In this document: in pieces, positions 12,834-17,727 of the stretch
Numbering within the stretch: the first letter of the stretch is position 1
Layout: each line of letters opens with the position of its first letter
NCBI GenBank assembly: GCA_947442095.1
Contig: CANEVG010000023.1
Location: 1 to 17,727 of the forward strand
Source: Sphingomonadaceae bacterium
Lineage (GTDB): Bacteria > Pseudomonadota > Alphaproteobacteria > Sphingomonadales > Sphingomonadaceae
Direction of reading: 5' to 3'
Length of the DNA stretch: 17,727 nucleotides
The notes under the pieces: model-generated
Seen by the model: only the letters and a program-made list of their open reading frames with translations
Database searches by the model: none
What the model was told of the DNA's origin: nothing
Position numbers and translations under genes: made by a program

Positions 12834-13643
12834 ATGGACACTGGTGAAGGCTTCCCCCGTCTGCTGCGCGAATGGCGCCAGAGGCGCCGCTTGTCGCAGC
12901 TTGATCTAGCGCTGACCTCCGGGGTTTCGCAGCGCCATATCAGTTTCCTGGAATCTGCCCGAGCGAACCCCAGCCGGACCATGATCCTCCAGCTGAGCGA
13001 AGCGCTGGACGTGCCCCTGCGGACACGCAACCACTGGCTGACCGCAGCCGGCTATGCCCCGCTGTTCAGATCGCGGACGCTGGAAGATCCGCAGATGGCG
13101 CAAGTGATGGGGGCAGTGCGCATGATGCTGGCAGCGCATGAACCCTATCCAGCGCTTGCACTTGATCGGGGATGGAATGTGCTTCTCTCGAACGAGCCGT
13201 TCGACCGGCTGACGGCGATGCTGGGCGCCGATATCTGGGACCGCGTCGGTGCGCCAGAGACCGGGGGCCCGCGCAATCTCATGCGGCTGTTCTTCCATCC
13301 GCGGGGCATTCGGCCCCTTGTGACGAACTGGGCTGCGGTCGGTCCGCTACTGTGGCAGCGCGCGGTGCGGGAGGCGCACGATCTGGGCGGCAACGATATG
13401 CAGGCCGTGCTCGATGCGCTGGCGCCGTTTCAGGACCCGGAAGTGCTTTGGTCGGCCTCGGACGCGGCGCTGCTGCCCGTGGTGCCACTGACGCTGGTGG
13501 CAGGAGACGCGCGCGTCTCGATGTTCGCGGTCGTCGCCACGTTCGGCACGGCGCAGGACGTCACGACAGACGAATTGCGGATCGAGACGCTGTTTCCCGC
13601 CGATGCCGAAACCGAAGCCCTGTTCCGCGCAATGGCGGGGTGA
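12834..13643 (+). CDS. XRE-type regulator with MmyB-like ligand-binding domain
   Basis: The protein has 269 residues. Residues 8-64 form a Cro/CI-type helix-turn-helix (LLREWRQRRRLSQLDLALTS, GVSQRHISFLESARANPSR). Residues 100-268 are the MmyB-like domain, with AHEPYPALALDRGWNVLLSN, LMRLFFHPRGIRPLVTNWA and a C-terminal ELRIETLFPADAETEALFR. In this family the C-terminal domain has a PAS-like fold that binds a hydrophobic ligand; a structurally known relative from Chloroflexus carries a fatty acid. Targets in other bacteria are often short-chain dehydrogenase genes beside the regulator, but here the divergent neighbour is a membrane protein. No ribosome site is obvious before the ATG. The gene ends at a bidirectional hairpin shared with degP. 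Confidence 0.92.
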   Translation: MDTGEGFPRLLREWRQRRRLSQLDLALTSGVSQRHISFLESARANPSRTMILQLSEALDVPLRTRNHWLTAAGYAPLFRSRTLEDPQMAQVMGAVRMMLAAHEPYPALALDRGWNVLLSNEPFDRLTAMLGADIWDRVGAPETGGPRNLMRLFFHPRGIRPLVTNWAAVGPLLWQRAVREAHDLGGNDMQAVLDALAPFQDPEVLWSASDAALLPVVPLTLVAGDARVSMFAVVATFGTAQDVTTDELRIETLFPADAETEALFRAMAG

Positions 13644-13651
13644 TCGCAAAC

Positions 13652-13687
13652 GAAAGGGCTGGCGAACGTGTGTCCGCCAGCCCTTTC
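13652..13687. terminator. Bidirectional terminator between MmyB regulator and degP
   Basis: GAAAGGGCTGGCG (13652-13664) and its exact complement (13675-13687) form a perfect 13-bp stem with a 10-nt loop. It lies 8 bases after the regulator stop and 19 bases before the convergent degP stop. The AAA/TTT at the stem base gives a short U-stretch in transcripts from either strand, so it can terminate both. Confidence 0.85.
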
Positions 13688-13706
13688 AATGCGCTCGAGG
13701 TCGGGT

Positions 13707-15245
13707 TCAGCGAAGGCGGATCGGCATGTAGACCGGAGGCTGGCCTCTGCGCTGGATTCGCAGCAGCACTGCCTCGCGGTTCTCCGCCTTGGCCTGGCGG
13801 ACGACGGCCTCCAGATCGGCCGCGGTCGCCACTGGCTTGTAGTTGGCCGAAAGCACGATATCTCCGCGCTGCAAGCCCTTGGCCGCAGCGTCAGCCGAAG
13901 CATCGACCGCCGAGATCACCACGCCCTGGGTGTCTTCGCTCGCACCGAGTTGCCGCGCGATCTGGGGGGTCAGCGGAATGGCAGCGATCCCCAGCGCCTG
14001 CTGGACAACCGGGCCAGCGGAAGGCTTGCCCTTGCCGCCAAAGCCATCCGGATCGCCTTGCTGCGCATCGGGATCGAACGAGTTCTGGGCGAGTTCCTCC
14101 TCGGTCGGGCGCTTGCCGACCACGGCCTGCACGGTCATGCGCTTGCCGTCGCGGATCACATCGATCGGGATGCGTTTGCCCGGCGTGGTGTTCGCCACGA
14201 TGAACGAAAGCGTCTGGTCTGGGGTCACGTCCTTGCCATCGACGCGCACGACCACATCACCAGGCTGCATTCCGGCTTTGGCCGCGCCCTGGCCTGGCTC
14301 GACCGACTGGATGAATTCACCGCGATTCTTGGCAAGGCCGACGCTGGCGGCAAGATCATCCGAGAGCTGCTGGATGCGCACGCCCAGATAGCCGCGCTCG
14401 ATTGCCTGGCCGGCGCGCAGCTTCTCCACGATGGGAGCGGCGATTTCGGCCGGAATGGCAAAGCCGATGCCGACACTGCCGCCAGTGGGGGAGAAGATCG
14501 CGTTGTTGATGCCGATCACGTTGCCCGCCATGTCGAACATCGGGCCGCCCGAGTTGCCCCGGTTGATCGAGGCGTCGGTTTGCAGATAGCGGTCATAGGC
14601 CGAACCGGTGCCGGTGTTGCGATAGACCGCCGAGATGATCCCGCTGGTCACCGTGCCGCCAAGGCCGAACGGGTTGCCGATGGCGATGATCCAGTCGCCC
14701 ACCCGCGCATTGCGCGAATCGCCGAACTTCACGAACGGGAACGGCTTGGTGCCGGTGATCTTGAGCACCGCGAGGTCCGACGCCGCGTCGCGGCCAATCA
14801 GCTTGGCCGGATAGTCGGTGCCGTCGGTCATCGTTACGGTGATCGACTCGATCTCGCCCTGCCCGTCAGCCGTGATCACGTGGTTGTTCGTCACGACATA
14901 GCCGTCTGCCGAAATGACGAAGCCAGAACCGAGCGACTGCGCCTCGCGCGTCTGCGGCTGGCCGCCGCCTTGGCCCCCACCGAACAGATCGCCGAACGGC
15001 GTGCCAGCAAAAGGATTGCTGTTCTGCACCTTGACCCGTTGACGGGTCGAGATGTTGACCACGGCGGGCTGCAACTGCTGCGTCAGGTCAGCAAAGCTGG
15101 CCGGTGCGCCGCCGCGCGGCACCACTGTCTTCATCTGGGCAGAATCGTTCTGCGCCACCTGCGCCCCGGCAGCGAAGCCGGTCGTCAGGGTCAACGCGCT
15201 TCCGGCGAGGAGCAGTGCCGTAGTCACTCCATAAGCGTATCGCAC
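13707..15245 (-). CDS. degP: Do-family periplasmic serine protease (DegP/HtrA)
   Basis: The protein has 512 residues from the GTG 15245-15243, preceded by AGAGGA. A signal peptide (VRYAYGVTTALLLAGSALTL ... GFAAGAQ) exports it to the periplasm. The chymotrypsin-like domain has the full triad: His122 in TNNHVI, Asp157 in SDLAVL and Ser232 in RGNSGGP. A Gly/Gln-rich loop (FGGGQGGGQ) comes before it, as in the regulatory LA loop. Two PDZ domains follow, the first with RGYLGVRIQQLS and PGDVVVRVDGKDV, the second near the C-terminus with LQRGDIVLSANYKPV. A linker between them holds GDPDGFGGKGKPS. DegP degrades or refolds misfolded envelope proteins. It follows hflK-hflC in the same direction with a 131-bp gap, so it may share their transcript or have its own promoter. 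Whether it is DegP or DegQ cannot be decided here. Confidence 0.93.
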   Translation of the reverse strand: MRYAYGVTTALLLAGSALTLTTGFAAGAQVAQNDSAQMKTVVPRGGAPASFADLTQQLQPAVVNISTRQRVKVQNSNPFAGTPFGDLFGGGQGGGQPQTREAQSLGSGFVISADGYVVTNNHVITADGQGEIESITVTMTDGTDYPAKLIGRDAASDLAVLKITGTKPFPFVKFGDSRNARVGDWIIAIGNPFGLGGTVTSGIISAVYRNTGTGSAYDRYLQTDASINRGNSGGPMFDMAGNVIGINNAIFSPTGGSVGIGFAIPAEIAAPIVEKLRAGQAIERGYLGVRIQQLSDDLAASVGLAKNRGEFIQSVEPGQGAAKAGMQPGDVVVRVDGKDVTPDQTLSFIVANTTPGKRIPIDVIRDGKRMTVQAVVGKRPTEEELAQNSFDPDAQQGDPDGFGGKGKPSAGPVVQQALGIAAIPLTPQIARQLGASEDTQGVVISAVDASADAAAKGLQRGDIVLSANYKPVATAADLEAVVRQAKAENREAVLLRIQRRGQPPVYMPIRLR

Positions 15246-15268
15246 GTGGCAATTCCTCTTCAAATGTT

Positions 15269-15292
15269 CGGGCGGCGCGCAGCGCGCGCCCG
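15269..15292 (-). promoter_or_regulatory. GC hairpin in the degP leader
   Basis: CGGGCG (15269-15274) pairs with CGCCCG (15287-15292), and inner CGCGC pairs with GCGCG, giving an 11-bp stem with one bulged base and a minimal loop. On the minus strand it lies about 24 nt before the degP GTG, close to its ribosome site. It could be a partial terminator between hflC and degP or a leader element affecting translation. No U-tract follows. Confidence 0.4.
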
Positions 15293-15376
15293 GTAAATGC
15301 TCCAGTTCCCCCATCCGGTCCCCCGCGCCCCGCTTTCACTATCCGGCGCCTTAACCGGGATTGAATGGCGGTAGGC

Positions 15377-16231
15377 TTACTTGCCCTTGAACTGGCGGAG
15401 GTACTCGTTGTCGGGTGACAGCACGACCGCCGTGCTGCTGTCCTTCTGCGTGAAGGTGTAGTCGTAGCTCTTCATCGCGCGGTAGAAATCATAGAACTGC
15501 GGGTCCTTCCCGAAGCTCTCCGCATAGACCTTGGCGGCCGTGGCTTCGGCCGTCGCCTGGATGATCTGCGCGTTCTTCTGGCCGCCCGCGCGGATCGTCG
15601 CGGCTTCCTGCTGGCGCGCGGTGGCCATCCGCGTGAAGGCCGATTCCAGCGGCGCACCATCGGGCAGGTCGGCCCGCTTGATCCGCACATCGATCACCTG
15701 CGCGCCATATTCGCGCGCCTCGCGGTCAAGCCCCTTGCGGATATTAATCATCGCCTGGCCGCGATCCGCGGTCAGCAGCGATCCGAACGTGCGCTTGCCC
15801 AGTTCCTGGCGCAACACCGAGTTGAGGATCGGCTGGAGCTGCTCCGCCACCTTGTCCACCGTGCCCGCGGTCTCGTACATTTTGACCGGATCGATCACGC
15901 GGAAACGCGCATAGGCATCCACTTCAAGCCGCCGCTGGTCCGCCGAAGTGACCTGCTGGCGCTCCATCGTCACATCGAGCACGCGCTTGTCGATCCGCAC
16001 CACCTGTTCGAGGAATGGCACGCGCAGCACAATGCCTGCACCGGTCTGGCCGAAATCGGCGTTGGGGCGGAACCTGTTGACCACACGGTTGGGTTCGCCC
16101 AGCCGCACGATCACCGCCTGCTCGGTTTCGTCCACCACGATCAGGCAGCTCGAAAGCATCACGAGCAGCGCAGCCACCGCGATGATCAGGGTCTTCTGGT
16201 CCTGCCAGAGCTTGATCAGCGTCTGTTCCAT
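15377..16231 (-). CDS. hflC: Protease modulator HflC (SPFH family)
   Basis: HflC forms, with HflK, a large inner-membrane cage facing the periplasm that encloses FtsH and tunes its proteolysis. The 284-residue protein has an N-terminal anchor at about residues 17-35 (LIIAVAALLVMLSSCLIVVD). The SPFH domain then runs from DETEQAVIVRLGEPNRVV through GAGIVLRVPFLEQVVRIDKRVLDV, RRLEVDAYARFRVIDPVKMYE and GAQVIDVRIKRADLP. A helical C-terminal part follows (AEATAAKVYAESFGKDPQFYDFYRAMKSY), ending with the typical LSPDNEYLRQFKG. The length is a little shorter than the roughly 330-residue E. coli protein. Its ATG comes one base after the hflK stop (TGACATG), so translation is coupled. Confidence 0.95.
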   Translation of the reverse strand: MEQTLIKLWQDQKTLIIAVAALLVMLSSCLIVVDETEQAVIVRLGEPNRVVNRFRPNADFGQTGAGIVLRVPFLEQVVRIDKRVLDVTMERQQVTSADQRRLEVDAYARFRVIDPVKMYETAGTVDKVAEQLQPILNSVLRQELGKRTFGSLLTADRGQAMINIRKGLDREAREYGAQVIDVRIKRADLPDGAPLESAFTRMATARQQEAATIRAGGQKNAQIIQATAEATAAKVYAESFGKDPQFYDFYRAMKSYDYTFTQKDSSTAVVLSPDNEYLRQFKGK

Positions 16232-16232
16232 G

Positions 16233-17330
16233 TCAGCGGCCCTCCTTGTCTGCGAGGGGCCCGGCCTGCTTCATTCCGGGCAGCGGCAGGTATGGCATCA
16301 CACCCGTCGTTTCCAGGATCACTTTGTCGGTCTTGCTCAGCACCCGCTCCATGGTTTCATAATACATTCGGCGGCGCGTTACTTCCGGGGCGAGCTTGTA
16401 CTGCTCATAGACTTTGTCGAACGCGGTTGCCTCACCCTGCGCGCGCTGGGTTAACTGCTGCGCATAGGCCTCGGCACGGTTGATGTCGCTCTGCGCGTCC
16501 TGCTGTGCGGCAAGCACTTCCTTGAACGCATCGACGACCTTGGCCGGCGGATCGGTCTTCTTGATTTCCACGCCCTGGATCTTCACGCCCGAACGATAGG
16601 CATCGAGCACGCGCTGCATCCGTTCGCGCACATTCTGCTCAATCGTTGCGCGGCCTGCACCCATTGCGCCGTCCAGAGAAACCTCTGCGATCGACTGGCG
16701 CATCGCGGCCTCGGCCACTTCGCGCACGGTCTGATCAGGCTCTGCTAGCTGGAACATGTAGAGTTTGATGTCCTTGATGTTCCAGCGGACGAGATAGGTC
16801 AGATCGACCAGGTTCTGGTCGCCCGTCAGCATCAGCTTTTCGCCGTCGCCCTCGGGGATCGAATCGCGGCGGATCGAGGTGACATCCTTCACCGTGACCG
16901 ACTGGACCGGCCATGGCAGCGTGAACGACACGCCGGAGGAAATCGTGCGACTGTAAGCGCCGAATGTGGTGACCACGCCCTTTTCCTGCGGGGAGATCCG
17001 GTGGACCATCGAAGTGCCGAGCCAGAGCAGCACGATCGCGCCGATGCCCAGCGGCAGCCATGATTTGCCGCCCGGGCGCTGGGGCATGCGGAACGAGGGA
17101 CCGCCACCACCGCCGCTGCGCCGGCGAAACAGATCTTCCAGATTGGGCGGACGCTTGGCATCGCCCGATGCAGGCGGCAGCCAGGGGTTGCGGGGGCCGC
17201 CGGTGCTGCGCGGCGGCGGGTTTTCGCCACCGGCACCGCTATCGCCTTCAGCGGGATCTTCCTCGCCGCCCGATTCCCCAGCGCTATCGGCGCCGGTATT
17301 GGCACCCCAGGGGCTTTTCTTGCCAGCCAT
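16233..17330 (-). CDS. hflK: FtsH protease modulator HflK (SPFH family)
   Basis: The product has 365 residues from the ATG 17330-17328 (MAGKKSPWGANTGADSAGES). A Gly/Pro/Asp-rich cytoplasmic segment (residues 1-88) contains the HflK N-terminal pattern PPNLEDLFRRRSGGGGG. A membrane helix at about residues 90-108 is followed by the SPFH domain: ISPQEKGVVTTFGAYSRTI, GVSFTLPWPVQSVTVKDV, MLTGDQNLVDLTYLVRWNI and VEIKKTDPPAKVVDAFKEV. A coiled coil follows (QQDAQSDINRAEAYAQQLTQ), then a C-terminus with YYETMERVLSKTDKVILE. It is the first gene of the hflK-hflC pair and forms the FtsH-associated cage with HflC. The frame is open 14 codons further upstream, but MAGKKSPWG is a common start. No good Shine-Dalgarno is visible. 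It is divergent from the mrp gene. Confidence 0.95.
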   Translation of the reverse strand: MAGKKSPWGANTGADSAGESGGEEDPAEGDSGAGGENPPPRSTGGPRNPWLPPASGDAKRPPNLEDLFRRRSGGGGGPSFRMPQRPGGKSWLPLGIGAIVLLWLGTSMVHRISPQEKGVVTTFGAYSRTISSGVSFTLPWPVQSVTVKDVTSIRRDSIPEGDGEKLMLTGDQNLVDLTYLVRWNIKDIKLYMFQLAEPDQTVREVAEAAMRQSIAEVSLDGAMGAGRATIEQNVRERMQRVLDAYRSGVKIQGVEIKKTDPPAKVVDAFKEVLAAQQDAQSDINRAEAYAQQLTQRAQGEATAFDKVYEQYKLAPEVTRRRMYYETMERVLSKTDKVILETTGVMPYLPLPGMKQAGPLADKEGR

Positions 17331-17484
17331 GGCCAGCCCAATTCGCGACACTCGTCCGACAAAACTTCTCATGCAACGGACTATAGGTATGGCTTGCGGT
17401 TAAAAACAGTGTCTCACTGCCAAAATTCCTCTGCTAGGGGAACGCCCGTTGGGGCAATGGCTCCTTGGACATGGGATACAGGCA

Positions 17485-17727
17485 GTGAGCCTCGATCAAT
17501 CAGCACTTGAGAACGCCCTGCGCATGGCGGCTGGCCCGCGTTTGCAGACCGCACGCGCAGAAGGCGAAACGGCAACAATCGTCCTTGAAGTGAGCGGGCT
17601 CGACAAGCCCGGACGCGAGGCGCTTGAGGCCAAGGTGCGCGATGCGGCGCGCTCTGCCGGGGCCGCTGAAGTGCGCGTGGCGATGACCGCCGAGCGGGTC
17701 GTGCGGCGCATCGTGGCGGTGGGCTCG
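17485..17727 (+). CDS. Mrp/ApbC-type Fe-S cluster carrier, N-terminus only
   Basis: Only 81 residues from a GTG at 17485 are inside the window. They read VSLDQSALENALRMAAGPRL, then TIVLEVSGLDKPGREALEAK, AGAAEVRVAMTAE and finally RVVRRIVAVGS. The last residues are the typical lead into the GKGGVGKST P-loop of Mrp/NBP35-family ATPases, which should come immediately after the edge. The first 70 residues match a shortened FSCA/MIP18-like domain (beta-strand TIVLEVSGL, helix AKVRDAARSAG, strand AAEVRVAMT) with no cysteine. Mrp/ApbC proteins bind and transfer [4Fe-4S] clusters in the cytoplasm. A divergent mrp beside hflK is an arrangement I recall in sphingomonads. The P-loop itself is not visible. 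Confidence 0.8.
   Translation, partial: MSLDQSALENALRMAAGPRLQTARAEGETATIVLEVSGLDKPGREALEAKVRDAARSAGAAEVRVAMTAERVVRRIVAVGS

Noticed and set aside
13172..14203. A 343-codon plus-strand frame overlapping the MmyB regulator and degP
   Set aside because: It crosses the bidirectional terminator and two real genes in the wrong frame, with Arg/Pro/Ser composition typical of shifted high-GC reading.
13668..15296. A 542-codon plus-strand open frame across the degP region
   Set aside because: It is a shadow of degP on the opposite strand. The minus-strand frame has an intact catalytic triad and two PDZ domains, while this frame is Arg/His/Ala-rich without a recognisable domain. Long antisense frames are expected at this GC content.
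17380..17408. Possible hflK promoter (TGTTTT, 17 bp, TATAGT) on the minus strand
   Set aside because: The -10 is good, but the -35 matches consensus poorly. It is plausible by position but too weak to list as a feature.
17471..17488. Five-codon ORF (ATG GGA TAC AGG CAG TGA) overlapping the mrp GTG start
   Set aside because: It is too short to distinguish from chance and has no independent ribosome site.

Overview
The window is high-GC chromosomal DNA from an alphaproteobacterium, most likely of the order Sphingomonadales (Novosphingobium/Sphingobium/Erythrobacter type). This rests on recognising the protein style (membrane-anchored CycM-like cytochrome c next to pheA, UrcA-family and CC_3452-family small secreted proteins, an mrp / hflK-hflC-degP neighbourhood) and on strong GC bias at third codon positions. 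It is inference without a database search. I see no phage, insertion sequence, CRISPR array, tRNA or rRNA. The content is mainly housekeeping, with small lineage-type proteins in between.

Layout. Positions 1-2021 (minus strand) hold pheA followed by two membrane proteins of the DUF4129 and DUF4350 types; the last runs off the left edge. Divergent from pheA is a membrane-anchored cytochrome c (2206-2820), closed by a perfect 18-bp bidirectional hairpin. Positions 2877-5120 are a minus-strand run, read right to left: a small three-helix membrane protein, a metallophosphoesterase, infA, and two small uncharacterised proteins. infA has its own good promoter, about 200 nt of structured leader and a 21-codon in-frame leader ORF. 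Positions 5374-7993 are accessory: an UrcA-like secreted protein, a 412-bp gap holding nested inverted repeats (5763-6020), an HxlR-type regulator divergent from a CC_3452-like secreted protein with a palindromic operator between them, a textbook intrinsic terminator, and a cysteine-containing secreted protein. Positions 8044-9507 are an SPFH (stomatin/QmcA-like) plus NfeD membrane pair, followed by msrB (9592-9990) and a class A penicillin-binding protein (10154-12295).

The PBP gene converges, with only 5 bp between stop codons, on a four-helix membrane protein (12301-12729). That gene is divergent from an XRE/MmyB-type regulator (12834-13643) with an imperfect palindrome between them. Positions 13707-17330 (minus strand) hold hflK-hflC-degP, an inner-membrane and periplasmic protein quality-control cluster. 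Divergent from it, the N-terminus of an Mrp/ApbC iron-sulfur carrier leaves the window at the right edge.

Themes: envelope maintenance recurs (three SPFH proteins, NfeD, DegP, PBP1A, MsrB). I do not see an obviously new multi-gene system. The most unusual sequence signals are the infA leader with its small ORF, the nested inverted-repeat element at 5763-6020, and two operator-like palindromes in divergent regulator promoters.
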